Assembly (NCBI RefSeq): GCF_030272615.1
Contig: NC_081414.1
Location: 915,873,648-915,937,647 of the forward strand
Reading direction: 5' to 3'
DNA: 64,000 bases
Source: Cryptomeria japonica
Lineage: Eukaryota; Streptophyta; Pinopsida; Cupressales; Cupressaceae
How positions within the stretch are numbered: position 1 is the first letter of the stretch; every line of letters starts with the position of its first letter. Made by a program: the position numbers and the translations under genes. Below are positions 51,491-61,642 of this stretch, one piece after another. A model generated the notes under the pieces. The model made no database searches. It saw only the letters and a program-made list of their open reading frames with translations, and was not told where the DNA came from.

Positions 51491-51828
51491 AAATGAGACT
51501 TTGTATGCAAAATTTGTGAGTATTTAAAGTTTTAAAATTGAAGGACTAACTTAAAATGATTATAATTAAATTTCTGGTCTATAATATCTTAAAATTACCT
51601 TATCCATTTGATAGGTCTCTGAATTACCTTTTCAACGCCTGTAAAAAATCAAAATTTCATTAAGAAACACAAAAGTTATGCCTATTTTACTAAACTATAC
51701 TTTTTATGTTGAGAAAAATGAATATCCGATTTGAAAAGTATGACATCACAATAGTGACATCACAAATCAGATATCTGATATTAACAGATATCTGATTTGG
51801 TTTTGTATTACCAAATCAAATTCAAATT

Positions 51829-52695
51829 TTGGCCGACCCAAACAAAAAGTCAAAGCGGATTTTAGCGTGTTTGGAAAAGTTTAAAATGCATTTTTTTCTC
51901 CATTGCCACTTTTTGGTCCCTCATGATCTTGCATGTACCCATACAAATGATGAATTAGGAGAAGAAAGTCACACAGTGTCCTTCCATATAGAAACTGAAG
52001 ATAGTTCTCATCATTTTATGAATCCATTATATGAGGATGAGACATGCCTAGATGGTGGAAGTGTTATCTCATTATGTGAAATGGATAATGATCCTGATGA
52101 AATTGACATATCTGATTTGTTAATGTTTGATGGCCTTACACACTATTGTGATACTAAATATGATAGAGATCAACATGATGCATACAGGCTTGAATGTAGT
52201 TTTCACAGTGCTAAAGGATGCCTTGATGTTGATCAAAAAGATTTACACACCCTTGCCCAAGATGGTTTGTATGAAGGAGATGGGATTAATAATGAGTATG
52301 CTTATGAGATGGGAGAGAATAGGGATGAATTTAACAAGGTAAATCTTGATGATCCTATCTATGTAGTAGAGCTGGAGTGTTTTCAATTTTTAGATCAAAT
52401 TGATATTAATCTTATAAGATACAATAGTGTTAATGGTAATGAAGAACACCACTTTGAGAATGAGTGTGCATTATCTTGTGGGTACAAAAGCTTTATCTTA
52501 AATTGTCATACATCTCAAAAGGAGCATAAATTGTTAATATCCTTTAAGGTTGAATATGTTGACAATGATGAATATTGTGATTGGATGAAGGGTATTACTT
52601 ACACTGTGTATGAGAAAATATCAGTAAATGATAGTGTCACATTGAGCCTATTATTATGCGATGAAAATTACACATTTGATCGAGGAAAAGATTGA
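51829..52695 (+). CDS. Open frame of 288 codons, unknown acidic protein
   Basis: Intact frame, strongly acidic (runs such as NDPDEIDISDL and VDNDEYCDWM), with many Cys and His but no regular zinc-finger spacing. I recognise no domain. Its listed start is a TTG (leucine) codon inside the right arm of the palindrome; the first ATG in frame is M21. Codon content looks like coding DNA and differs from the low-complexity DNA to its left. A fragment of a gypsy polyprotein (the acidic region after gag, compare 38,045-38,281) is a reasonable guess. Whether it is expressed cannot be judged. Confidence 0.4.
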   Translation: MADPNKKSKRILACLEKFKMHFFLHCHFLVPHDLACTHTNDELGEESHTVSFHIETEDSSHHFMNPLYEDETCLDGGSVISLCEMDNDPDEIDISDLLMFDGLTHYCDTKYDRDQHDAYRLECSFHSAKGCLDVDQKDLHTLAQDGLYEGDGINNEYAYEMGENRDEFNKVNLDDPIYVVELECFQFLDQIDINLIRYNSVNGNEEHHFENECALSCGYKSFILNCHTSQKEHKLLISFKVEYVDNDEYCDWMKGITYTVYEKISVNDSVTLSLLLCDENYTFDRGKD

Positions 52696-52752
52696 ATTTT
52701 CTTTTGGGTGGATTTGGACCATCAATGACGAAACAATTTTGAAAGCCCTATA

Positions 52753-52892
52753 GGTTTTGACTCTATAGCACAATGAATAAAGTGCTTGGTCTTCATTTTT
52801 ACCAAAGATCTGAACCCTTATCTTGCTTGTATCTCCCAAGTGTCCCCAACTAGAGATGCTATTAGGACTGTAAAAAAAAAAAATTGGTTTTG
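52753..52892 (+). mobile_element. Possible tRNA-derived SINE
   Basis: 52,759 onward looks like a tRNA 5' half: seven bases, then TA, a D-stem GCAC/GTGC around AATGAATAAA, and a TTGGT/ACCAA stem with an enlarged loop. It ends in 12 A (52,872-52,883). GGTTTTG is present on both sides (52,753-52,759 and 52,886-52,892). Against it, the tail region also looks similar in the other copy of the dispersed repeat near 33,395, and the B-box match is weak. Confidence 0.25.
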
Positions 52893-53604
52893 TAACCTAA
52901 GTGGTTTGCATTTTTTACCATCAAATTTTATCTTTTAGTGGGGAGATTTTATTTGCTCGTTGTGCCTAAGCTTAAACAAAGGGATTTTTAATTTTCTTCT
53001 AGTCTTGTGATTTTCATAGGATCCCATTTGTTTATTTCCTAGCAGCCGCAACCCCATAACCCTTGTTTTAGTTGCATGTGATTAATTTTGTGCCTAAAAG
53101 TTTTAACCTTGTTTCCTGCTAGTTGCCTTTTAAGTTTTACCTCTCATCCTGCAGGCCTGCGAGAGTACTATCTCATTACCAATAGTGAGTGCTCGCATCC
53201 CTTCAGGATGGTATGTGTTCATGAGGTCTTTTTTGGGGGGTTATAGAAAGGTGCTAAGAGACCGAAGAGTAGGACTTTGTTTCCCCGTGTGGTCAAAATA
53301 AAGGAAGGATAAAGGATGTGTGGGTACACCAGAGTAACTATCCATGACAATTGAGCAAAGGTAAGCACCCGTAGCCCCACAAAGTGGGAGAAAAGAGGAA
53401 TTAGAAAACTGTGAGTAGGCAAAATATGAAAATCATTTACAAATGATGGAGCCCGAGGTCCCATGAGGAGGAGTGGGAGAGAATAGCAAAGGTTGAGAGT
53501 TGGTGAGAGATAAGGACTGATGAGGCCCGTACCTCTACAAAATGACTTCATGGGGAAATGAGAAGGTCATGGGCAAGCAGAATTGAAAAATGCCAATACA
53601 GGGA
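52860..53604 (+). repeat. Dispersed repeat, copy 2 (interrupted)
   Basis: Same orientation as 33,390-34,106. It stops at aatacaggga where the LTR element beginning at 53,605 has inserted. The remainder should lie beyond the right edge of the window. Confidence 0.75.
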
Positions 53605-54789
53605 TGTTGATATTAACCTGTGACTGAGAGGGGAGGTGAATTAGTCAAAACAATTTATATAGAGTTCAAAATTTCAAGCTAACCGGTCTGCAACTACCAT
53701 TTTCAAATTAACTTAAATTATTGCATTAATCATGAAGACAAGAACATTGAAGGAAAGAGATTTGCGTGCATCAAATAAAAATCACATAATACCAGTAATT
53801 ATACGTGGAAACCCTCAGTTAGAGGGAGAAAACCATGGTGGGGATAACCCACAATCTCTTTTATTGCAGTGAAAAAGAGTTCCCTGTTAAGAGCTTACAA
53901 TCTTGTTCCTTCTGAGAACATCACCCTGTTAAAGATGACTTCTATCCTATTAAGAATACCTTGGAATCTGTTAGGATTCACCTTGCAAAATTATTTTACA
54001 CTTCCTCTATGGGGTGACCTTGTTAGGGGACTTTACAAACATAACAGGTTAAGGTTCACCCTGTTAAGGGATTTAATCTCTTGCAATTATTAGAGAGAAA
54101 CAAATCATTGATATGATGATGACACTTTTTTGTCATATAGATTTGTTCTGTGTCTCCTTGAATCTCTGCTCAGTGATGGATTTACCGATTCATGAGGAAC
54201 CCTTCTTCACTTCGCTTGTTCTTTACCTTGCTCTAATTTTCAACCTCAATTCACTTACAACTCCATTGACACTACAAAATCAAGATGAAAAACATGTATA
54301 TAGTTGTCTTCAATCTTGGCGCGAACTTTCCCTCCAAAATTTAAACTCAAAAAATCATTTTATGCGCTGATTTGTTCATTCCTCAAATCTCGCCGATTAT
54401 ATTGGTGGGACTAACTGTTCATGCCACAAATCTCATCGATTCTCTAGCAAGCACTTTGACTTCAACTGGCTCTTTCTAAATTGGTCAAATATACATGTTA
54501 GCAAGTCAAACATGCTAATGAATATGCGTACTTGTCCTTTTCATTTCACCATTGTGATCTGCTACCAACTGTTTTCTTTATATTGGTGAACCTACTTTTC
54601 TCATCTCAACTACCAGTTGCTTCCTATAAATCGGTCTCTACTCACCGGTGGAAATCTTTAGTCCCATATTCCTTACCAATCCACTATAACCCTTTTCTGA
54701 TCGCTCATGATGACATTAGAACTAGTATTTCCATCAATGACAACTTCTTAAGTACCTCAAACTTCATCATGCCCACCATGATGCCAACA
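53605..54789 (-). repeat. 3' LTR of the second pol-less element (1,185 bp)
   Basis: TGTTG...CAACA ends. Near its left end, ctgtgactgagaggggaggtgaatt resembles the reverse complement of the copia LTR 3' end (near 32,790-32,830). Confidence 0.75.
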
Positions 54790-55022
54790 ATCTCCCCCTT
54801 TGGCATTGGTGGCAAAATATCTAGTTGGATTGAACTAGATTAGAGGAATAATGAGTATCTTCTTTTCCTGCTAATTCTCCCCATGTTCTCAGCCTTCTCT
54901 GTCGGTACTGCCTTTTCTGCCAGTACTTCTCTGTCTCTATCTCTATCAGTACTACTCTGCCTTTCTAGCAGTACTACTCTATCGATATACTTTTTCTCTA
55001 TATCCCTTCCTCCTCATATGTG

Positions 55023-56290
55023 TGTAAAGCGGAAAATTGATCGAACCCTAGTTGCTCTCCCCTCTTCCAACTCCAAGGAGAGAGAAGGGAGGTCACTAGG
55101 GTTGATGGTTTTCACTTAAGGAGACTTTACATTCAAAAGAGGGGTTGAAACCCACAAGATCCAATCCCACACAATGCAAGATTGGATGCTAAATGCGTTT
55201 CAAGGGTTAAGACAGCAAGGCTACCCTCTTTTGTAAAGAATGTTGATAGAAGAATTAAGCTAGGAATGCGTAGAAAGTGAGAAAGATTCGCTTATAAACT
55301 GAGATAGGGATATAGGATGAAGCTGCGGACCTGGAATTAGCAGTAAAATGTCGATACGGTGCTGTCCTGCAAATTTGAGCAAAAGTTGACGGGACGATGG
55401 CGCCCGGCGTGCACACGGTCCTCCGAAAAATCCGCGAAACGAAGGGGGATCTGTTCGTCTCTGCACAAGGATTCCAGATCTTCAATTTCAGCCGCGTACC
55501 TGCAACCTACACACAGAAAAGCGAAGACGATTGGGGGGTTAGGGATTAGGGGTTTGCCTTTAGGTCAAACCCCAGTTTTGGAATTAACCAAGAAATGAGA
55601 AATGCTGTAAATGTAAATGACTGTAATGTAAAACAAGTACTAATACCTTGTTGTAAGGATGTTTGTATCCTTATGTGCGAAGGTATAGATGTTGTTGTTT
55701 GTTGTATTTTGTAGTATGTAGTAAGTGATCTCCTCTTCAATGGTTGAATCCTTGTCTTGAATGCAACACTTAGCCTTGAATGGAGACTTAGGATGATCAA
55801 TTGCTTGAAGGAATGCTTGAATGCTTGAATGCTTGCGTATTGTTTCCACCTTTTTTTCTATCCATCTTCTCTACCCAAAATGAGAGAGAAAATGTAGTTT
55901 ATATACTTGTCAATTAGGGCTGATAGATTGATTTTCCCGACCTTAGGCCGACCAGGAAATGATAATTTCCAATTTGCAAACAAAAAGACCCGAAGTCCCA
56001 TAGGAGACCGGGCCAAAAATAGGGCCAGGGACCAGGGCACTGGGCGCCATGGTCCTGGGGGACCAGGGCGCTGGGCGCCCTAGTCTTGAAGGACCAGGGC
56101 ACTAGGCGCTCTGGTCCCACCTCCCGGGACAGCAGGGTGCAAAGGAGGTTCAAGCCAGGGTGCAAGAAAAATGCAGTTTTTGGTGCCATGAGCAAGTTTC
56201 GGGGTCTCCATTCAGGTTCCGTGTTGCGTCGCCATCGTGAAGACCAAAATGCAGTCGAAATTGCAAGTGTCACAATTTTAGGACGCTACA
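55023..56290 (-). repeat. Gypsy 3' LTR (1,268 bp)
   Basis: Compared with the other LTR it has one more copy of a 31-33 bp GC-rich unit (about 56,030-56,130) and a few more gaatgctt units. Confidence 0.93.
55391..55422. promoter_or_regulatory. Hairpin-like 32-bp element, copy in 3' LTR
   Basis: GGGACGATGGCGCCCG... pattern: a diverged version of the perfect dyad at 60,586-60,617. Confidence 0.5.
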
Positions 56291-57033
56291 TTTAGCCCCC
56301 ACTTTAGCGGGAGTATGTATGCTCATACTTCCGGTAAAGTACAAGGAAACGTCATTGAAAGACTTTCACCACGTCAAGGAGGCAAGATACACCAAGCCCC
56401 CAGTGGACTAAGGATCTTACAACTTCGATTAACAAAGTAAAAGGGAAGATCACGAGGGAGAACCATGACTGTCAGTAGTAAGGTTCCCTCACTATGAGTC
56501 ATGCAAAAGAAATACCAAAAATTTTCAAGGCAAAGCTAAGTTCGCCAAGAAATTTTCAAGTATCCTGAAGGGATAGACAGGGTGTATGCCCCCCTACGTT
56601 AAAGCGATCGCACACGCCTCAACAGGGGTGATTGTTTTAACGTAGTGATACACATAAGAAATGAGAAGGGAAAGGAGCATGTTATCACAAAGATTTAGCC
56701 CCCAAGTGTGAGATAAACCCAAGGATAATAGACACAAACACAAAGCACGAGGTGACTTCGCTTTCCTCGGGGTCAGTATGTTGTATGATAAGCCATGTAT
56801 ATATATCATATGTATGTATGCATAATTGTTCTTCATTCCCCAATCAAGGAAGGTCACCTAGAAGAAGGGAACACGTGTGTCTTTTGAGTTAACATGAGAG
56901 AGACCAAAAGAGATCTCAATGCTTTGCATCGTCCTCAAGTAGACAACACTAAGGACAACAAATAGAAAAATGAGAATAACACATAGAAGAAGTAACAAAA
57001 GAGAGGAGGAGAGAATCTGCTATGCTAATGAAA
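56291..57033 (-). other. Gypsy 3' untranslated interior
   Basis: 743 bp between the stop of the gag frame and the 3' LTR, with no coding signal. Homologous to parts of the old remnant at 3.27-4.5 kb. Confidence 0.7.
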
Positions 57034-60000
57034 CTAGTCTAGCACGTCATCTACCCCCCGATCTTGCTGATCAATGTTTCGGGAAGGCAGGGAACACGCT
57101 AGAGGAGGAACATCCAACACAGCAGATGGAGCTATCACAAGATCCAAACAAGGGCTATGTTCATGTCCCGAGCCACATTGTTCTTGTCTAGGAGCTAGGA
57201 TAAGTGCTTTAGAAAATTCATTAGATAAATGGTTATCAATATCAACAAGTTCATATTCACTATCAGAAGCAAGAGGAGTAACATGTTCATCATGAATAAC
57301 ATTTTCATCTATAGCATCATCAAGATTTATAAAAATAGGATCTTTAACCCGTACAGGATCAAGACCATCATGCATCTTATGTTTAGGAGATTTTGGAGAA
57401 AATGGAATAATGCTTGTTGAAGGTGTTTTTGGAGATTGCAAAATTTGAGAAGCAGCTGCTTGAGCTCTAAGACGACGCTTTCGTCGGCGTTCACGTGCAG
57501 AACGATTTCTTCTAGTCTTAGTAGGAAGTGGAGAAGATTGAGGAGGAGGAATGTTCTCATCCTTATCACTTGGGTGTTTAGGTTGTGGTCTCTTAGGCTG
57601 GATAATAGGAGAAGAAGAAGGTCTCTTCTCTCTATAAAAAGAAGGAGGAGGAACTGCTCCATATAAAGGAGGAATTTTTGGTTTAGGAAGAAGACCAAGT
57701 CCATCATGACGAGGAGGTATAGGTCTACTTTTAGAAGGTTTATTAGGCATAGACATAGTCACATCCATAGGGATGGGTTGGGAATCTTCTTGAGGAAAGA
57801 CATTAGTTTTATCTTTCAAAGGAAGAACTTCCTTCTCAAGAATGATAGGAATATCAAGTTTAGGTGTTCTAGGTTCACTTAAAGATAGGATCATATCTGT
57901 TTTCCACTTTTGATAAGATTTGAAAAGATGATCACTTCGTGGAGGAAGAGATTGGAATCGTTTAGGCCAAAAATAATCAATAGGAACACTAGAAGTTCTT
58001 TCAGCAGGTTTAAAGAGACTATGATTGATAGTAACAACTTCACCATTATGGGGAAATTTCAAACACTTATGAATAGGAGAAGCAATAGCTTTCATGGAAG
58101 ATAGCCAAGGATAGCCAAGCTTCACACGAAATTGTTCGGACGAAGGAATAATAGCAAAGCTCACATCAAGGGATTTGTTATGGACCTCAATAGGCAATGT
58201 AATAGAACCAATTGCAGGAGAAGAAAATGCATCAAATAATTTCACAACCACATCTATTTTGTCATAGATCACTTGATTCAATTGCAAAGTAAAAAGAAAT
58301 TCTTCAGTAATAACATTAACCATGCACGAAGGATCAATAAGCACTCCACGGCAAGGTGTATTCTTGACTTTTGCAACTATGTATAAAGGACCATCAGGTG
58401 CCCTGATAGTTTCACTAGAATCAAATGTGATGGAAGGTTCTTTAGGGTTTTCTTGCTGCTCTACAAAGTTAATCACATTCGGAGTCATAGACACAAGACC
58501 ATCAAATGAGAGAGAGGAATCATTAGCCTCAATCGCATTAGAGGTATGGGAAGGTAATGGATCAGTAAAAATCTGAAGATTTTGGTTAGGAGGAGCTACA
58601 GATGTGTTGCCTTTATCATTCACTCCAGAAACAGAGATAGTATTATTATCAATCAAATCTTGAATTTTACCCTTTAAAGAAAAACATTTTTCAGTATCAT
58701 GCCCAGGCTGACGATGAAAGTGACAAAAAGATTTGTTATCAAAATAAGGTGAAGTAATCTTTGCAGGATCAATTTGCCTTATAGGAGGAAGAGTAAGCAC
58801 ATTTTGTTCCAATAACTTATTCATAATACTATGCAATGATTCATTCAAAGGAGTATACTTTCTTTCTTTCTTGAAAAACTTAGAAATAGGAGGCACACCT
58901 GATGCTGCATTCACATTGTTATTGATGATGTTTTCATTGAATTTGATGGAATCTCTATTCGGTTTAAACTTCCCAAGTGGTTGTTGACTGCTATCACCCT
59001 TATCACTCGGAGCCATAGGATGTGATTGTTCCATTTGACTCACAGTCAATTGATAATTGTGAAGAGTTGCACACAACTGTTGGAAAGAAGTAAACTCAGA
59101 AAACAGAAGTTTGTCTCGAATATCTTTTTGTAAATTAGAAATAAAGATTCTTTGAATATCATTGTCAGGCACTGGAAAAGAAATTTGAGCATACAAATGC
59201 TTATATCTACCAATGAAATCAGTCACTTTTTCTTTAACACCTTGTTTACAATGCATTAAATCAATCAAAGTAACTTTAGGACTTACATTGTTTTGAAATT
59301 GTTGAATGAAAGCATTTGCAAGTTGTTTGAAAGAAGTAATAGAATAAGAAGGCAATGAGCAATACCATTGTAGGGCTTTGTCTCTTAATGTTCTAGTAAA
59401 CAATTTTGCAAGCAACCTTTGGTCATAAGCAAAATCGGTACATATTGTTTGAAAAGTCTTAACATGTGTTAGAGGATCTCCTTTACCATTATAAAGCTCC
59501 AAATGTGGGATTTCAACATGTTTAGGAGGGATAGCTCGAACAATGTCAAGAGAAAGTGGGCTCGCAACATCAAATGTGGGCACACTAAACTTGGATTGAT
59601 TCATAGAGGCAATTTGTTGTTGTAAAGAAGAGACAGTTTGTGCAAGATTGTTAATGGTCGCTTCAGTCGAAGAATTCATATTAGATGTGTTAGATTGAGA
59701 TGGAGGTGTTATGTTATTGAAAGAAGGTAAAGAGTAAGGTGGCGGGACACTATGATAGTTAGTCATAGGAGAGGATTGGAAAGGAGGAACACTACAAGGA
59801 GGAATGGAATGGTTGAATGAATTGCCCCCTTGTGTCATGTTCATTTGCGGAGATGTAATAGGAACACTCATTGAAGGGATGAATGAAGAAGTTGGATTGA
59901 ATGAAGGAATAGGGTTAATTGAAGAAGAAGGATTGCCCCCATGACTGGTGATCACAGGCGGAATGTCTTGTATAGAAGTAGTCATTATGTTTGATGTAAA

Positions 60001-60459
60001 GGTAGGTATGCTAGCAATAGAAGTTGTTAAAGGAATAGAATGATTGTCTTGAGTAGGAGGTTGTGTATAACCTAAAGTTTCAGCACAACTCTTCATAGGC
60101 ATCACATTCGAATCCACAATGTGCGCAATACCACGCAAAATATCAATTCCATTCTTATCACTTTGAAGCATATGTTTTAGACCCTCATTTAAAGGAAGAG
60201 CTTGACTATCGGGGTATTCTTGAGACATCCATTGTCGAAAATCGTCAAATTGATTATCCAATTTCGCAAGTTGTTCTACAGAAACCTCATGGAGAGCTTC
60301 TTCATCATTAGGAGGATTAGAGGAATTACCCATGTCCTCGTTAAAAAGGCTATTCAAATTAGGTTCCATCTCCTCGGTGGTTAAACCTCGGAAAGACTTA
60401 ATTCTACGGCTTCGTCTAACGGGAATAGTGTAAGTAGGGCTTATTGTTGTAAAACTCAT
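57034..60459 (-). CDS. gag: Gypsy gag with protease-like domain, 1,141 residues, intact
   Basis: Single uninterrupted frame, start ATG 60,459. Residues about 1-310: low-complexity Ser/Pro/Asn/Thr-rich N-terminus. About 318-475: retrotransposon gag/capsid domain (LELYNGKGDPLTHVKTF, LRDKALQWYCSLP, QLANAFIQQF). About 576: zinc-knuckle variant CHFHRQPGHDTEKC, spacing C-x2-H-x4-H-x4-C, followed by KIQDLID as in plant Tat/Ogre-type gypsy elements. About 690-800: retropepsin-like region with VLIDPSCMVNVI, where the usual D-(S/T/N)-G triad reads D-P-S, so catalysis is doubtful. C-terminus: basic RRNRSARERRRKRRLR stretch, then an acidic tail. It would form particle structural protein in the cytoplasm; reverse transcription and integration must come from a helper element. 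Confidence 0.92.
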   Translation of the reverse strand: MSFTTISPTYTIPVRRSRRIKSFRGLTTEEMEPNLNSLFNEDMGNSSNPPNDEEALHEVSVEQLAKLDNQFDDFRQWMSQEYPDSQALPLNEGLKHMLQSDKNGIDILRGIAHIVDSNVMPMKSCAETLGYTQPPTQDNHSIPLTTSIASIPTFTSNIMTTSIQDIPPVITSHGGNPSSSINPIPSFNPTSSFIPSMSVPITSPQMNMTQGGNSFNHSIPPCSVPPFQSSPMTNYHSVPPPYSLPSFNNITPPSQSNTSNMNSSTEATINNLAQTVSSLQQQIASMNQSKFSVPTFDVASPLSLDIVRAIPPKHVEIPHLELYNGKGDPLTHVKTFQTICTDFAYDQRLLAKLFTRTLRDKALQWYCSLPSYSITSFKQLANAFIQQFQNNVSPKVTLIDLMHCKQGVKEKVTDFIGRYKHLYAQISFPVPDNDIQRIFISNLQKDIRDKLLFSEFTSFQQLCATLHNYQLTVSQMEQSHPMAPSDKGDSSQQPLGKFKPNRDSIKFNENIINNNVNAASGVPPISKFFKKERKYTPLNESLHSIMNKLLEQNVLTLPPIRQIDPAKITSPYFDNKSFCHFHRQPGHDTEKCFSLKGKIQDLIDNNTISVSGVNDKGNTSVAPPNQNLQIFTDPLPSHTSNAIEANDSSLSFDGLVSMTPNVINFVEQQENPKEPSITFDSSETIRAPDGPLYIVAKVKNTPCRGVLIDPSCMVNVITEEFLFTLQLNQVIYDKIDVVVKLFDAFSSPAIGSITLPIEVHNKSLDVSFAIIPSSEQFRVKLGYPWLSSMKAIASPIHKCLKFPHNGEVVTINHSLFKPAERTSSVPIDYFWPKRFQSLPPRSDHLFKSYQKWKTDMILSLSEPRTPKLDIPIILEKEVLPLKDKTNVFPQEDSQPIPMDVTMSMPNKPSKSRPIPPRHDGLGLLPKPKIPPLYGAVPPPSFYREKRPSSSPIIQPKRPQPKHPSDKDENIPPPQSSPLPTKTRRNRSARERRRKRRLRAQAAASQILQSPKTPSTSIIPFSPKSPKHKMHDGLDPVRVKDPIFINLDDAIDENVIHDEHVTPLASDSEYELVDIDNHLSNEFSKALILAPRQEQCGSGHEHSPCLDLVIAPSAVLDVPPLACSLPSRNIDQQDRGVDDVLD

Positions 60460-60585
60460 GCACTAGAGAGGGAGAGAAAATTTTGAATTTAGAGGTAGCA
60501 AATTTCAGTAAAATCAGCCAATCTTCTAGATTTAAGCTGTTAAATACAATCAGGACAATCTCCCGAAATTTCAGAAAAAATGTCA

Positions 60586-60617
60586 GGGACCGTGGCACTC
60601 GGAGTGCACACGGTCCC
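60586..60617. promoter_or_regulatory. Perfect dyad element in the gypsy leader
   Basis: GGGACCGTG (60,586-60,594), GCACTC, one base, GAGTGC, one base, CACGGTCCC (60,609-60,617): a 15-bp stem with a single-base bulge and tight loop, on either strand. Related copies at 61,208-61,239 and in both LTRs. Confidence 0.75.
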
Positions 60618-61207
60618 GGCAACTTTTTTCGAGATTTGCAGGGATGAAAGTTATGATGATTTTAAAGCTAATCTGAAAAAATTGAGTGATTTTACGATCT
60701 GTAGATAGGCCAAATTAAAGTTGCAATCTCAAAATTGAATCCTACCAAGATTGTCGAAAAATGCAAAATTTGAATTTTGAGAAAGAGAGGGAAACTGAAA
60801 TTTTGAATTTTATGATTTTAGAGGGAATACCAAAAGCAATGCAAGTTTTGAAATTTAAAAATTGACTCAATTTCACGCGAAATTCAATTTTGAAAGCGGA
60901 AATCAAAGTTGTTGTAATTAAGCACTTAATTTCAAAAGTCACAAATTGCAAAAATTTGAATAGAGCACTGAAATTTTTAATGAATGCTAACACACTTTTC
61001 AGATTTAGGACAGTAGGAACATAATTTTGACACAAAATTTCAATTTCAACAATTTTTAAATGATTAGAAGCCCTAAACCAAGCAATCACAAGACCAACTT
61101 TGACTGTAATTTTGAAAGTGTTATAATTGATAAAATCAGCCAAAATTCTGGATTTTAGCAGAAAAATACAGTAAGATCTAGCTCCCAAAATTTTGGAAAA
61201 AATGTCG

Positions 61208-61239
61208 GGGACGATGGCGCTCGGAGTGCACATGGTCCT
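61208..61239. promoter_or_regulatory. Second dyad element in the gypsy leader
   Basis: Same layout as 60,586-60,617: inner arms GCGCTC/GAGTGC still nearly pair; outer arms GGGACGATG/CATGGTCCT pair only in part. Confidence 0.6.
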
Positions 61240-61642
61240 CGCAACTTTTTTCCAAATTTTCAGGGATGAAAGATATTGTGATTTTATTGCGGAATCCAAA
61301 GTTACAGCTGATTTGGAAATGTTTTGATCAATGAAATTGTCGGACAAAGGTTGAATCAAGAGGGTTTCAAAGATTAGGGTTTTGACACTTAACCACTTAA
61401 TTTTTAAAAATTAAAGCACAAATATGAATTGATAATTTGCAATAGAAGGGTAGATCTGAAACAAGCATTAACAATTAAACATTTCACAAGTTCAATTACC
61501 CAAAAAGAAAATTTTAGGGTTTTTATGCAATCAACCTCTAAAATTTTGCAAAAGATCAAACATGAAAATGTAATCAAGGAATCCAATTTTTAGATCTAAC
61601 CATGAATAATCAGAAAGGATGTTCACGTCAGGTTCACCAAAA

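Larger units (their letters stand above)
60460..61642 (-). other. Gypsy 5' leader (about 1.2 kb)
   Basis: Untranslated DNA between the 5' LTR and the gag start. It holds two copies of a 90-bp module (about 60,559-60,650 and 61,171-61,270), each with the dyad element described separately. Such leaders in retroelements carry packaging and dimerisation signals. Confidence 0.6.

Noticed and set aside
55255-56295. Frames of 60-119 codons in the gypsy LTR, repeated at 61,880-62,890
   Set aside because: They occur in both LTR copies, overlap on both strands and have no domain; LTRs are normally non-coding.
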